A DNA stretch of 64,000 nucleotides. Source: Phallus indusiatus. Lineage: Eukaryota > Basidiomycota > Agaricomycetes > Phallales > Phallaceae. Both the position numbers and the translations under genes were made by a program. The first letter of the stretch is position 1, and each line of letters begins with the position of its first letter. Where the stretch lies: NCBI GenBank assembly GCA_027605045.1, contig JAQFWX010000031.1:186001-250000 (forward strand). Reading direction: 5' to 3'. This document shows positions 1 to 11,197 of this stretch, piece by piece. The notes under the pieces are model-generated. The model worked only from the letters and a program-made list of their open reading frames with translations. It searched no databases and was not told where the DNA came from.

Positions 1-1215
1 CCGAGGTTACAAAGGCTCTATTTTCATGTCTGCGATCTCTCAAATGAACAGGAATGGGATAGAACGCTCCAGGAAGCCTATCCGAATTTATTTCTTGCAA
101 ATGCGCCAAACCTCAAACATGTACATCTTTATATCTCTGCGGGTCTCAAGAAACAATCCCTTTCCCTGCTCAAAAATTTAAACCTGACGAGGCTTCACCT
201 TTCCATTATCTCTAGCACGATCGTCGATGGTGATATTCTCCTCGCCGTTCTTCGTTTGTCACCGTGCCTTCAGGTTATCAACATACTATGGGCAATCTTG
301 GATTCCAAGATCGTTGGTACTATACAATCTAACGATCGCATCACCTTGTCGTGTTTGCGCAAACTCGTGCTAGGAGGCAGCTTCGGAATCGATAATTTGA
401 ATTTTATTCTGGGATGTTTAGATTTGGATAAAGTCGATTTTGATGTTACTTGTGACGATGTTTACTCCGAAATTTCCGACTCAAATATCTTATTACACTT
501 CCTCGCGACCCAACGACGGCTTTCCCTTCTTTCGGTTACTCCCTACCTTTCCTCGGATACGGATATGGCGATCGAATTTTCCGAGAAGATGGTTATGGGA
601 TTCCCCGCGTTCCGTCCTCTCCCTAAAGACAGTTCAGTATTTAGAATACTATACAACGACTACGCGCCATTGGAATCCCTGTTTGATTCACTCAAGAAAT
701 TCAAAATGTCCGATATTACCCATATGTACTTGGAGTTCGTTCCTGCGGAGATCACGGGCCTTGGAAGTATTTTCCTTCTACTAGACAATCTACAACTATT
801 GCATGTCAATCACGCCTCCTGGAACAAATACTACAGCGGCCAAATTTCAACTCGGAAAATGTATCTAGATGTCTTGGTGCCTCAGGTGCAAACACCAAAT
901 TCTCAGGTGGAAGCAGCCTCGAATTCAGAAACAGATCGCGACTCAGACTATGAGTCGAATTTCGAAGCTACCCGAGTACAATTCCCGTGCCCCTCTTTGC
1001 AGTTTTTGGAACTAGCTCTTTCTGACACGTTTGAAGAATTTTACATTCAAAATCTCATCCAATGTTACGAAATTCGAGAACAAATGGGATACCCGTTCAA
1101 GTCAGTAACTGTCTACTCCAGATGTTCAACTTTCGTTGAAACCGCTAGAGCATGGTTGAGGACTTATGGGCCTGGATGTTTGCACATTCATGTTGAATTG
1201 TGGAAATTCATTTGA
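1..1215 (+). CDS. F-box/leucine-rich-repeat-like protein, C-terminal part (5' end outside window)
   Basis: The frame is open from the first base to a stop at 1213-1215, so the window cuts into the gene and the F-box itself is missing. The protein aligns end to end with the C-terminal two thirds of the next gene downstream. Both share segments such as SPCLQ/SPCLE, RRLSLLSV, SSVFRILYNDYAPL and FPCPSLQ. The leucine-rich, repeat-like middle resembles the substrate-binding part of basidiomycete F-box proteins, which recruit targets to SCF ubiquitin ligases. An acidic, serine-rich loop precedes the conserved FPCPSLQ segment, as in all the paralogues. No intron is visible. It is a recent tandem duplicate; its substrate is unknown. 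Confidence 0.8.
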   Translation, partial: PRLQRLYFHVCDLSNEQEWDRTLQEAYPNLFLANAPNLKHVHLYISAGLKKQSLSLLKNLNLTRLHLSIISSTIVDGDILLAVLRLSPCLQVINILWAILDSKIVGTIQSNDRITLSCLRKLVLGGSFGIDNLNFILGCLDLDKVDFDVTCDDVYSEISDSNILLHFLATQRRLSLLSVTPYLSSDTDMAIEFSEKMVMGFPAFRPLPKDSSVFRILYNDYAPLESLFDSLKKFKMSDITHMYLEFVPAEITGLGSIFLLLDNLQLLHVNHASWNKYYSGQISTRKMYLDVLVPQVQTPNSQVEAASNSETDRDSDYESNFEATRVQFPCPSLQFLELALSDTFEEFYIQNLIQCYEIREQMGYPFKSVTVYSRCSTFVETARAWLRTYGPGCLHIHVELWKFI

Positions 1216-1879
1216 GGTTGTTTATCGCGACCTGGGAAGGGTACGAATTATGTTTCATCTGAAACATATTCTCTCGTTTACAAAATACATATTCATTATG
1301 GGCAAGGTTGGAAATGTATATCATCCTAATTTTTACATTCTTGAAACATATCTAGAATTCATGCACTTATGCAAGGGAATTAAATCTACTAATGCCGCCG
1401 TCCAGAGTAGAAGCTAGACTTCTGGTAGTGATGCGTATAACGAATATGAAGAATTAATTGACGTTAAATGGGTCCCGCACGAGACTGTCGCCATCATGTG
1501 TGTGTAGTGAAATATCTTATTTGCTTGACCGCATAAGTAAACATCGGGACGCAGTCATTGGCAGCTGAATTCTGATCACAGGTTTCCAAGGTTCTAACTT
1601 TACTACGAACATCAGCATAACTAGTATAGCGGCTATTTATAATTGAAATCACCACCAAGATCATCTCAAGCAACACCTGATGCAATTTTATTGATTTTCT
1701 TCCACTCCTTCAGCTTCCTTCGGCCAATCGTTAACTTCATTCTTACTTCTCTGGGACAAGGGTCAGCATAGCGTGCATCAGAGCGCGTCGGCGGCGTCGC
1801 TAGCATGTTGTGGGTGGCAGTGGGTGAATGCGCCTATTCACAAACTTTTCCGCTAACACAACGCAACGACGTTGAAAAA
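1216..1879. other. Intergenic region upstream of the second F-box gene
   Basis: No supported gene. The open frame of the following gene extends upstream to an ATG at 1805, but the paralogues all begin at the MLDR/MLNR methionine, so the 25 extra residues are probably not translated. Confidence 0.5.
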
Positions 1880-3505
1880 ATGCTTAATCGCGTTCCATAC
1901 GAAGTTTTCAGTAATATTATCAAGTTATCATGTGAGGACTTCTCGCTCATCGCTCCTATATTCGACGCCGAAGAGATATGCAGACCCCCAATCGAGGCGA
2001 CCCATGTTTGTCGTTCATGGAGGACCGCGCTACTGTCCGACCCAAGAATGTGGACTCGTATCAAACTGAACTTTACCGGCAGAGACTCAGAAGAACTTTC
2101 AGAGATGATTTTTCGTTCTGGCTCTGCCCTGTTGGATGTCTTTATTGATCGATACTACTGCGATTCGTTCGACCCACCTCAATTTGCCGATTTGAGGAAT
2201 ATACTTCCTCATGTCCACAGATTCCGGAACCTCCAAATTTATCTCCCGGAGACGCTTATGAACACTGTCTTTCGTCTGCTCAGGCAGCCCGCTCCTAGGT
2301 TACGAAAACTCTTTGTCCAAATCCGCGAACTCTCGGGCGAACAAGAGCTGAATGATAGTACGCTCCAAGAAGGCTATCAGAATTTATTCCTTGGAAGTGC
2401 ACCCAGACTCACGCACGTGCATCTTCATATCTCTGCCGGTCTCAGAGAACTTCAATCTGTTTCTCTGCTCAAAAACCTGACAAAGCTTCATCTTTACTTT
2501 GTCACGAGCACGATCGTCGACGGTGATACTCTCCTCGCCATTTTTCGTTCATCACCATGCCTTGAGGCTCTCAAAATGCTATGGGCGATTTTGGGTTCCG
2601 AAATTGTTTGTGATATACCGTCTAACCGTCGCATCACCATGCCATGTTTGCGCAAACTCTCGCTAGACGGCCGTTGTGGAATTGATAATTTGGACTTTAT
2701 CTTGGGATGTTTAAATTTCGTCGATAACGTCGATTTTGATATCACCTGTCACGATGGTTACCCCCAAATCGCCAACTCAGAACTCTTATTGCACTTCCTC
2801 GCGACCCAACGACGGCTCTCACTTCTTTCAGTCGCTTCCTACTTTTTCTCTCTTACGGATGTGGCGATCGAATTTTCTGAGAAGATGGTCATGGGATTCC
2901 CAGCCTTTCATCCTCGTCCGAGAGACAGTTCAGTATTTAGAATACTGTACAATGACTACGCACCCTTGGACACCCTGTCTGATTCGCTCCGCAAGTTCAA
3001 AATGTCCTATATTACGCACATGTACTTGGAATATGTTTCGCCAGAATCTACGAGCCTTGAAAGTATCTTACCTCTACTAAATAATCTAGAGCTTCTGCAC
3101 GTCAATCACGTCTCTTGGGACGAAGACTATAGAGGCCCATTATCCACTGCAATGTACCTAGACATCTTGACGCCTCGGGTGCAGAAGTCGAATTTTCAGG
3201 CAGAAGCAACCTCGGATTCGAAATTAGATGGTGAAGCGGATTCCGAGTCGAATGTCGAAGCTACCCGAGCACAATTCCCGTGTCCCTCTTTGCAGAGTTT
3301 GGAGCTAGCTTTCGCTGGCACATTTGAAGAATCTTATATTCATGAGCTCATCCGATGTTCCGAAATCCGAGGACAGATGGGACACCCGTTCAAGTCAGTA
3401 ATTATCTTTTCCAGATGTACAATTTTCGTAGAAACCGCTAGAACATGGTTGCGGACTTATGAACTTGAACGCTTTCACGTCGAAGCTAAATTGTGGAAGA
3501 TTTGA
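1880..3505 (+). CDS. F-box protein with leucine-rich C-terminal region
   Basis: 541 residues in one exon. The N-terminus (MLNRVPYEVFSNIIKLS, residues 1-17) and the segment THVCRSWRTALLSDPRMWT (41-59) form an F-box, which binds Skp1 in SCF E3 ubiquitin ligases. The rest is a degenerate leucine-rich array that would select the substrate. The ATG at 1880 was chosen over the in-frame ATG at 1805 because three other paralogues in the window start at the equivalent methionine. An acidic insert (about residues 435-455) sits before the conserved FPCPSLQ segment. The closest relative is the partial gene immediately upstream. Family call is firm; the target is unknown. Confidence 0.85.
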   Translation: MLNRVPYEVFSNIIKLSCEDFSLIAPIFDAEEICRPPIEATHVCRSWRTALLSDPRMWTRIKLNFTGRDSEELSEMIFRSGSALLDVFIDRYYCDSFDPPQFADLRNILPHVHRFRNLQIYLPETLMNTVFRLLRQPAPRLRKLFVQIRELSGEQELNDSTLQEGYQNLFLGSAPRLTHVHLHISAGLRELQSVSLLKNLTKLHLYFVTSTIVDGDTLLAIFRSSPCLEALKMLWAILGSEIVCDIPSNRRITMPCLRKLSLDGRCGIDNLDFILGCLNFVDNVDFDITCHDGYPQIANSELLLHFLATQRRLSLLSVASYFFSLTDVAIEFSEKMVMGFPAFHPRPRDSSVFRILYNDYAPLDTLSDSLRKFKMSYITHMYLEYVSPESTSLESILPLLNNLELLHVNHVSWDEDYRGPLSTAMYLDILTPRVQKSNFQAEATSDSKLDGEADSESNVEATRAQFPCPSLQSLELAFAGTFEESYIHELIRCSEIRGQMGHPFKSVIIFSRCTIFVETARTWLRTYELERFHVEAKLWKI

Positions 3506-4089
3506 GGTTGTTTAGCGCGAGGAGTTTCGGTTACAAGCCTGTAATACATGTTGCCAGCAGGATTGTAAATATAACTTTCCTATGATATCCTAAATATTTA
3601 ATATTCCGAAAGCATTCATGGAACCATTGCGGACAAGGGAAGCCTTCAGACGATTCAGACTTGCTAGACTCTAGTGCCGCCGTCCTCTTTGGTAATAATC
3701 TGCATATCTATAACGGCAGAAACACCAAGAGTGAATTATTGCATTGATAACACTCAATCGCGTTGCGTATGAAGATTTCTGCCGGTATCGTCAAAGCAAT
3801 ATTACAATACCAAGCCTTGATGAAAAGCCCAAGTGCACAAGATCTTGTCGACTCTCAAGTTTAACGAGCAATTAAACGTTACATATGTCAGATATACCGG
3901 AGAATTATAGTTATTGCAAGAATATGGTAGAAAAAGAACGGATTTTATTGCTAAGTTGTTTGTTGCTGCTCCGCATAATTACGCATATGCCCATATTAGC
4001 AGCATAAAAGGTATCCAAATAGTTATTCTTTGAAAAAGATGCCCGTGTTCATAGTATCACATAAATAAAATACCCGAAATCGTTAGGTA
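3506..4089. other. Intergenic region between convergent F-box genes
   Basis: AT-rich, no coding frame or RNA gene recognised. It must contain the 3' ends of the two convergent F-box genes. Confidence 0.5.
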
Positions 4090-5742
4090 TCAATTTACTT
4101 GACCTCGTCTAGCCGTCCGAACCTGAACCACGACAGGCGGCAAGCCTTTATGAGCTTCCAACCATGCTTCAATGTCTCCCGCCATGTCGAAAGATTGATC
4201 GCAGTCGAGTATATATTCCAAAGAATGTCCGGCCTGTTGTCTGATCCTGGAACATCTGACGAGCGCTGGGAGATAAACATTATCCAACCTCACTGGTAAA
4301 GTCTCGTAATAGAAACGTATCTCGAGCGTACGTAAAGAGGGGCAGGGAAATAATTGTCCTCGGTAAGTCCTGACATCCGACTCAAGACCCGTTGTGTCAT
4401 CGTCTGCGTCTGATTGCAAACTTGCTTCTGTTTGAAAATCTCCGAAATGCCGCCGCGGAGGCAACAATGCTTTGAGATACGATTTCTGGATTGGACCGCC
4501 ATAGAGAGGGAAAGTGATATCGTCCAAACCGCCATGATGGATGAGCAAGTATTGTAAATTCACCACGGAAATCAAAATGCTCCTCAGTGTCACGTAATTG
4601 AACGAGTTACAGCTCAGGGACATATGCGTAATGTCCGACAAGTTGAACGTTCGCAGAAATTTGGGAAAATCACCCATCGAGGTATGAGAAGTGAAATCGT
4701 ACATTGCCCTAAATTTTGAATAGGCGTGTCCCTGGTTCATCGTCTCATGGAAATCTACCATTAGGCTGGAGGCGCAGAAAAACATCGATAAAAAAGTGAA
4801 ACGTCGTCGGGAAAGGAGGTGTAATAAGAGAACAGACCCAGAGATTCTGGTGGGAGAGTCATGGCATGTGATATCGAACCTGACATTCTCCGTGGAAAAA
4901 TCAAGATTTCCTAGGACAAAATCGATATCGGCTCTACAACTGTCACGCAGTGTGAGGCCTTGTAAATACGGCAAGGAAATACGCCGATCAGAACTTGAAG
5001 GAATCGCTAAGGCGGATTCTTGTACACGTTTATACTTCCACATGATGGACAGCATGCGAAGACGGGGTGATGATTGAAAAATGCTGAGCAGAATGTCACC
5101 ATGGATGAAAGTGTCCGGAACGGAAGAAAGACTAAGACTTGTCAGATGGCTGAACAAAGATAGATGAATATTATTCAAGCCGCTGGGAAGTTGAAGATGC
5201 GCACGTTCGAGACGTGGCGAGCCTCCAGAAAACAAGATGTCGTGGATTTTTCTGAGTGTAACGTTTGGCTCCAGATTGCCTTCACCTTTAAAGACATAGA
5301 GATTGAAATAGCGTAGCATGGGAGCAGGTTGAGCAAGGCATTGAAAGACGGAAAATGCCAGTTGCACCGAGATTGAGATTCGAAGCTGTCGACATCGATA
5401 CATGTGTTGGGAGACGACCGAAAGCATACTCCACAGATAAAAACTAAGAGACGGGTCGGTCGGATCATCATAATGATCAATAAAAATATGCAATGGGGAC
5501 GAGCTAGATCGATAAAGTATTGTCCTCAACTGATCCGGGTGCATTTTGGCCCTGTCAGTGAGAAGAATGCAGGTCCACATAGTCGGATCGGATAGTAACG
5601 CGGTCCTCCATGAAAGACAAACATGTGTTGCCTCGATCGGGGGTACATTTGTCTCGTCTTCAAGACTAGACTTGAGCAGAAAGCTGTAACATGAAATCTT
5701 GATGATTTTGCGGAAAATTTCGTATGGAAGGCGGTCAAGCAT
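4090..5742 (-). CDS. F-box protein with leucine-rich C-terminal region
   Basis: 550 residues, single exon, on the opposite strand to its neighbours. It starts MLDRLPYEIFRKIIKISC, and the second half of the F-box reads THVCLSWRTALLSDPTMWT. The true ATG is at 5742; the open frame extends five codons further upstream only through a non-ATG codon. The C-terminal half carries the family landmarks PCPSLRTLEI and ADDDTTGLESD, an acidic loop. It shares a 404-bp divergent intergenic region with the next gene. Role inferred from family: substrate receptor of an SCF ubiquitin ligase. Confidence 0.85.
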   Translation of the reverse strand: MLDRLPYEIFRKIIKISCYSFLLKSSLEDETNVPPIEATHVCLSWRTALLSDPTMWTCILLTDRAKMHPDQLRTILYRSSSSPLHIFIDHYDDPTDPSLSFYLWSMLSVVSQHMYRCRQLRISISVQLAFSVFQCLAQPAPMLRYFNLYVFKGEGNLEPNVTLRKIHDILFSGGSPRLERAHLQLPSGLNNIHLSLFSHLTSLSLSSVPDTFIHGDILLSIFQSSPRLRMLSIMWKYKRVQESALAIPSSSDRRISLPYLQGLTLRDSCRADIDFVLGNLDFSTENVRFDITCHDSPTRISGSVLLLHLLSRRRFTFLSMFFCASSLMVDFHETMNQGHAYSKFRAMYDFTSHTSMGDFPKFLRTFNLSDITHMSLSCNSFNYVTLRSILISVVNLQYLLIHHGGLDDITFPLYGGPIQKSYLKALLPPRRHFGDFQTEASLQSDADDDTTGLESDVRTYRGQLFPCPSLRTLEIRFYYETLPVRLDNVYLPALVRCSRIRQQAGHSLEYILDCDQSFDMAGDIEAWLEAHKGLPPVVVQVRTARRGQVN

Positions 5743-6146
5743 TGGTAGCAGTGTCAAGAGTGAAAATTCTTACGTGGTCACCACCGCCACCCATAACGCC
5801 CTGCAGCTGCCGATACATTCAATTAACGTTCAGCGTCAACCCGAAACAATTTCCGCCTATTCCTAGTGTGCATGTGCATGCATAGTGTTATATCAAGACT
5901 TTCACCCAACTGCCAGACTTTGATACTCTTGACTCGGCGTAGTCGACTACCCCTCGTTGGATATCAATTTTTCTCATTTTGAGTGAGCTTTAGGATCACC
6001 CACCCTTTTACCAGCGTTTTATATGTTCCATGTGTGTGTAACTTAATGTTGACATTGAGTGTTGTAGTTGATGTCGAGGAACGGGTAATGTCAGCCGTGC
6101 CAGGCCGTGCTGCGTGCCTTGCAAATTAGAGCGCCTATTGGTAACC
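5743..6146. promoter_or_regulatory. Shared divergent upstream region of two F-box genes
   Basis: The two F-box ATGs (5742 on minus, 6147 on plus) face away from each other across 404 bp, so this stretch must hold both promoters. No specific factor site was identified. The assignment rests on gene geometry only. Confidence 0.5.
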
Positions 6147-7757
6147 ATGCTTGACCGCATCCCATACGAGATATTCAGCAAAATTATCAAGATCTCAAGT
6201 GCCCTTCATCCAATATTTCTCTCATTCTCTCGTTTCGACATAAGCTTACCTCCTATTGAAGCGACACATGTTTGTCGTTCATGGAGGACCGCGCTTCTAT
6301 CCGATCCAACTATGTGGACCTGCATCATGCTCATCAATGGTTTCATGACATGTCCGGAACAATTGGATGCGACGTTGTCTCGGTCCCGCTCTGCTCCGTT
6401 GGATATACTCATCAGCCAGGGTAGCCATGTTCTTGACTCGCATATTATGCTTGAACTATGCGACATGTTATCCATCATCTCCCTACACATGCACAGATGT
6501 CGACAACTCCAAGTAGCCGTCTCACCGGATTTTGCATCACATATATTCCAATGTCTTCACAAACCCGCTCCCATATTACAAACGTTTGATCTCGAAGTCT
6601 TCGGAAACGTTAGTCGGGAGCGAATTGATAAACTTGGGGAAATCCACGAAAATCTGTTTTCTGGGGATGCGCCAAGTCTCAAACATGTTCATCTCCAGGC
6701 TGGCGCTGATCTAGGAAATCTTCGGCTATCTATACTCAAGAATCTGTCAAGTCTTTATCTTAATTTTGACTTGGACATTATCAACGGTGACATCCTGCTG
6801 GATATTCTTCAATCATCACCTTCTCTCCGTTCATTGGCCATTTCGTTCCTTGTAAAGCAACAAGCGACTATTCTGTCGAGGCCTTCCGATCACCGGATTC
6901 GCTTACCTTACCTAAAAGAGCTATACCTTCATGGCATTTGTGCAGCTAACACTGCGAATCTACTTTTGGCACGTCTTGATTTTCCAATGGAGACTCTTGA
7001 GTTCTATATTACGTGCCAGGACTCCCACTCCGATTTCTCTAAGTTGACGTCTTTAGTGCGCCTTCTCAACAGACGATGTCTCACGTTTTTATCCATCTAC
7101 ACCGATCGTTATCAACAGAGTATAGAATTCTCCGAAACGATAGCCCAAGGACCCACCGATTCAAGATTTAAAGCAGAAATCTATTCCCCTAGCGCATCCG
7201 TAGACGATCCATTAAAATTTTTACGAACCTTCAATTTATTGAACATCACACATATGTCACTGAGGAGTGCTTGGCCAAAATCTGTTGTACTCAGAAGCAT
7301 CTTCGTTGCACTAGCAAATCTGCAATACCTCCGTATCACTGCGAGTAACAACGAATGCATCCCGTCGAATCCTCCAGTTTCAAGGTCGTACTTGGAAGCT
7401 TTGATGCCTAGACTACAACACTTAGACCCTGATGGGCGAGCGAGTCTAGATTCGGAAACAGGAGACATCATTACGGCGAGCCGCGGACCGAATGATGACG
7501 CTGCCCAAGGACCCTCGTCCTTGTTTCCTTGCCCCTCTCTGCAGACACTGGAGATAATGTTCTTTTATGAAACCTCGACTAGATTGGATGAAACCTATCT
7601 TCAAACTCTCCATCGATGTGCTAGAATCAGAGAACAAGCTGGACACCCATTCAAATATAAAATCACCTGTCGCGCAAATACGAGATTAGCAGAAGATATT
7701 CGTACGTGGTTGCGGAATCATGAAGGATTTTCTATGGAGGTCCGGTTATTGGGATGA
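6147..7757 (+). CDS. F-box protein with leucine-rich C-terminal region
   Basis: 536 residues, no intron. The start MLDRIPYEIFSKIIKIS and the segment THVCRSWRTALLSDPTMWT form the F-box. DNA around this second segment is almost identical to that of the other paralogues, while the leucine-rich part is strongly diverged. The frame upstream is open from a GTG at 6114, but the first ATG (6147) is the position conserved in the family. The C-terminal landmark FPCPSLQTLEIMF is followed by a short charged tail. Likely an SCF substrate receptor; substrate unknown. Confidence 0.85.
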   Translation: MLDRIPYEIFSKIIKISSALHPIFLSFSRFDISLPPIEATHVCRSWRTALLSDPTMWTCIMLINGFMTCPEQLDATLSRSRSAPLDILISQGSHVLDSHIMLELCDMLSIISLHMHRCRQLQVAVSPDFASHIFQCLHKPAPILQTFDLEVFGNVSRERIDKLGEIHENLFSGDAPSLKHVHLQAGADLGNLRLSILKNLSSLYLNFDLDIINGDILLDILQSSPSLRSLAISFLVKQQATILSRPSDHRIRLPYLKELYLHGICAANTANLLLARLDFPMETLEFYITCQDSHSDFSKLTSLVRLLNRRCLTFLSIYTDRYQQSIEFSETIAQGPTDSRFKAEIYSPSASVDDPLKFLRTFNLLNITHMSLRSAWPKSVVLRSIFVALANLQYLRITASNNECIPSNPPVSRSYLEALMPRLQHLDPDGRASLDSETGDIITASRGPNDDAAQGPSSLFPCPSLQTLEIMFFYETSTRLDETYLQTLHRCARIREQAGHPFKYKITCRANTRLAEDIRTWLRNHEGFSMEVRLLG

Positions 7758-9327
7758 TAGAATTTGAATGGGACTTGTATAAACCAAATAACTTTTCTGC
7801 AGGACTCGGAAAGAGCCGTGGGCAGCACGCGCTTATGTCTGGTATTTCTTCATTGCTACCTCGTACCAATTTGATTTTCACTAGAATAGACCATCTACAT
7901 ATATATTTATGTAACGTTAGTTATTACTCGTTCGTATTATTCTGTATCAACTATATGGGTCCGATGGCAAACCAGTGTAAGGACACGTGGTTGTAACTTG
8001 TTTAGCGTTTAACGTTTAACGTTTAATGTTTAGCGCTTGTGAGTCGTCGGAGTCCATTCCCTCATCATTCGTTTGCGTCACGACACCTTCGTCCACAAAC
8101 TCTCCTTTCTATCGTCTTCTTTCCTTATCCCTCCTCTTCTTCTTGTCTTAAACTCATTTATTCGTTTCATTTTTTTTGTTTTCTACTTCTTTTATTTAGC
8201 CTAGACTATCTGTATTTGATCACCCATCTTCTGATCATAGAGTGCACGTGCCACGGTGCCCGGGATTTCACGGTCACATTTCACTCGCAGTTTTATCTAT
8301 TTTTCTGACATCGTCAACCTACACAAGAGCTGATCGACTTCTGGAACGGAGACAATCTCGCAGCTCAGCGCTCAGCTCGAAACGAAAAACCTAGAAAAGG
8401 GAAATTTTCAGGAGATATTCAAATCACAAGGGCTTCTGTATCGAAAGCTAGTGATAGCTTCGTTGGCAACATCAAACTGTTTCCGGGACAAGCTCAGTAG
8501 AGCCCGTAATAACATCAAATCTTCTTATCAACAGATGTCGACTCCCTTTACGAAGCTTGTTAGAAGAATACGCATCATGACCTAAATAACACGTGCCGAC
8601 AAAGTGTCAACAATATCGAGATAGTTGACTCAGCCTCGACTTGACTGGCCCTAGAGATGTCTCTCCAAGTTCAGACATTGCGATGCGAAGAAGTCCTTGT
8701 CGCTCATTAGGTTTGGGTATACTGGCGCATGCCAGTGAGGCCGGATATCAGTTGACTTTCGCACCACACTGAGGCGAGTGATTAGGGTTCGCACCTTTAA
8801 CCGCCCAAATCTTTGATGGCCATTCCGTAAATTTGATATGCTTGTTAAGTGTTAATGCCTGGTAAGCACGGCTGGTGATGCCTATCGGTATTCTCAGCTT
8901 ACGCCGGCTGATCACTACTAACTACAGATTCCCTAAAAAAAAGAGCTATAGTCTATAAAGTATATGAACAAGGTTCAGCATTTGCACAAAGCTAGTGACT
9001 CACGCGTGATGACCTGGTCACAGAGCATAAGTACATAATCTTAATTTTTATTCTTAACCACTGACGCTTATTCGATATCCAGGCTTTACTGAGGCGGTGT
9101 GAGAATCGAGGCTAGTACATATTTTCGTCTAGGGAACGTTGCATGTGAGGTTACATGTAGACCTCTGTCATTCACATCATCTCTTGGCATTTTCTTCTAT
9201 AGATGAACACCATGACCGCAGCAATGGAACGACAATGATATGTCAAGTACGATGCTGTCTCAGACTGGAATCTGGATACACTTGTATGGTATATAATGTT
9301 CAGCTGTTTACTCATTTTTAAACTATC
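7758..9327. other. 1.57-kb region without a supported gene
   Basis: Only short open frames without ATG starts or codon bias are present. A small tandem repeat lies near 8002-8036. A T-rich stretch (8100-8220) is low complexity. Confidence 0.5.
8002..8036 (+). repeat. Short tandem repeat (GTTTAACGTTTA-like)
   Basis: About four imperfect tandem copies of an 8-9 bp unit (TTTAACG/TTTAATG/TTTAGCG). Confidence 0.6.
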
Positions 9328-10773
9328 ATGATGTCTAATACATTGATAGACAGCGGGGTCTCTAAGCTGGAAATCCCAGCGACCGTTCTTCCTGACCTAG
9401 TAAAACAGATTCATTTTCTAAATTTTAACATTGGTAACAATCTCATTTCGCTGTATTTATTTCCGCTCATGGCTGTGTAGTTGCTTCCTCTGCGCTTTTC
9501 TTCTGGGATTTTCTGTTAAATTTAAAACAAAGAGGTATCTCCTGTTTCATTTATCTCATTCTGCTTTGTATTGATACCTTTGATCTTTTAGTTGATATAC
9601 ATCTGGAAGTAAGCTGTCTCTTTCAGATCATACATCTGGAGTAAATGAGATTTTAGTTTTGAGTTTTCTTACATGACTATTTTGTTTGGAGTCATCCGCT
9701 TCCTTGTCATTGGGGTGGAAATGTAAGCCTTTAAACATCTATCATGCAATTTCATTATTGATCGTATATATTCAGAATGAATCTTTTGTTCAATGTTGGA
9801 ACATCGGGCATCTCAGATTCTGGTTGCAGAGTTAATTTGTGGTTGGCCGCGGTGTTTGGGTTGATTATTTCCACATGCGTGGACGTGCTATTGATATTCC
9901 GCGGTATCTTATATCAGATTTTACGCAGAATGTTCATAATACTGAGAATCATTAGTGTACGCATTGTACGGCAAAAATAAGGCGTTGTTCACATGTCTTT
10001 GTGCCCTGGAAGCTGTTGTATTTATGACTGTCGCATGTTTGATCGCATTAGCGTTACCCAAAATTCAAAGTGTCGCGGACCCATTTTCCCGTCAACTGCC
10101 GACCGTGATTTGTATAGTATTGAAAACCCCGAATATTGAATCATATATTTGGTAAGATATCTTCGGTCCCCGTTACACGTTTAGATGTTAACATATGTAT
10201 CTGCAGGCTGCCTATACTTGGCGTACAGGCGACTCTCTTCCTTTTGGTTCTAGGACGGCACATCTATCTTCAAAGAAACGGCTTGAGATTTTTTGATAGA
10301 ACTTCCCATGTTTATCACACTTTTATTCGAGATGGCATTTGGGTTTTCTTTGTTTTGCTAGGTATGCGAATGTTGCACAAAGGTGACAGTATGATTGAGA
10401 ATATTCGTAGCTGGTTTCCTGTTGAGTATAATTGGATTTAGTTTACACTCTATATTGGGCCAGGCGGCACTATAGTAAGTGTAACTTTGATTTTATGTAA
10501 TGATTTTGAATTAAAGCGATGTAGCTGGAATTATTCGCTCATGGGAATTTCAGTAGGCCCAACCTCATTGTTCTTTTACCTATTTTTGACTCGACCTTTT
10601 AGGCATCCCACTTGATTACCAATTTACGCTCAGCAAGCCACGAGGCAGGAGGTCGATTAATTAAAAGCTTACCCGTATCCTACACAGGAGTACAATTCAT
10701 CAACAAAGGAACAGAACTCAGTCGAGATGTTAGCACGGGTAACACTCGTGGAGACTTTGTCTATCACGGTTAG
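9328..10773 (+). CDS. DUF6533-type multi-pass membrane protein, many exons
   Basis: Built from exons 9328-9433, 9481-9534, 9592-9608, 9664-9722, 9776-9903, 9956-10151, from 10207 to about 10360, and a last exon 10603-10773; introns are 47-57 nt. The reconstructed chain has the DUF6533 landmarks of Agaricomycete membrane proteins: ASSALFFWDFLLNLKQR, CVDVLLIFRVYALYGKN and FIRDGIWVFFVLLG, then ASHLITNLRSA. The first two are transmembrane segments around a D(F/Y)LL motif. The same exon order is found in the copy at 53.2-55.5 kb, which supports the splice sites. One exon between 10361 and 10552 could not be joined in frame, so the gene may be damaged there. Function of the family is unknown. Confidence 0.6.
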
Positions 10774-11197
10774 GACTACGTGCATGCGTAATTGAATTTC
10801 TTAAGCTGTCTCAGAATTCTCCCTCTCCAGACTCATATATGTTTTGGCGATCGCCAATGGGTGTTTGCAGTTCCTTGGAGGTCGATTTGAAAGAATATAA
10901 ACATTACGGGGACTTGAAGCACGAAGACATATCCATCGGTCATTGAATCATTATGTACTATTATGTACTTAAACATCGCATCTGTGCATGCAGTGCGTAC
11001 ACATTATGTACAGATCAACAAGCTTTCACTCAATAATCTGATGACGAAACATTCAGATTTTCGATTTTTCAGGGCCTCAAACACCGCTAAATATTTGGAT
11101 CTTCATTTGAGACGAGAAATCCGACTCTCCGCACAGTATCAATTGTTAAGATCTTTGAATGACAGTGCCTTTGTGGGCACTTTTTTCATTTTGATCA
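10774..11197. other. Intergenic region
   Basis: No supported gene. It separates the membrane-protein gene from the dispersed repeat that follows. Confidence 0.4.

Noticed and set aside
1805..1879. N-terminal extension of the second F-box protein
   Set aside because: Paralogues begin at the conserved MLDR/MLNR methionine; the extension has no counterpart.
8039..8308. Serine/phenylalanine-rich open frame
   Set aside because: Non-ATG start, T-rich low-complexity sequence.
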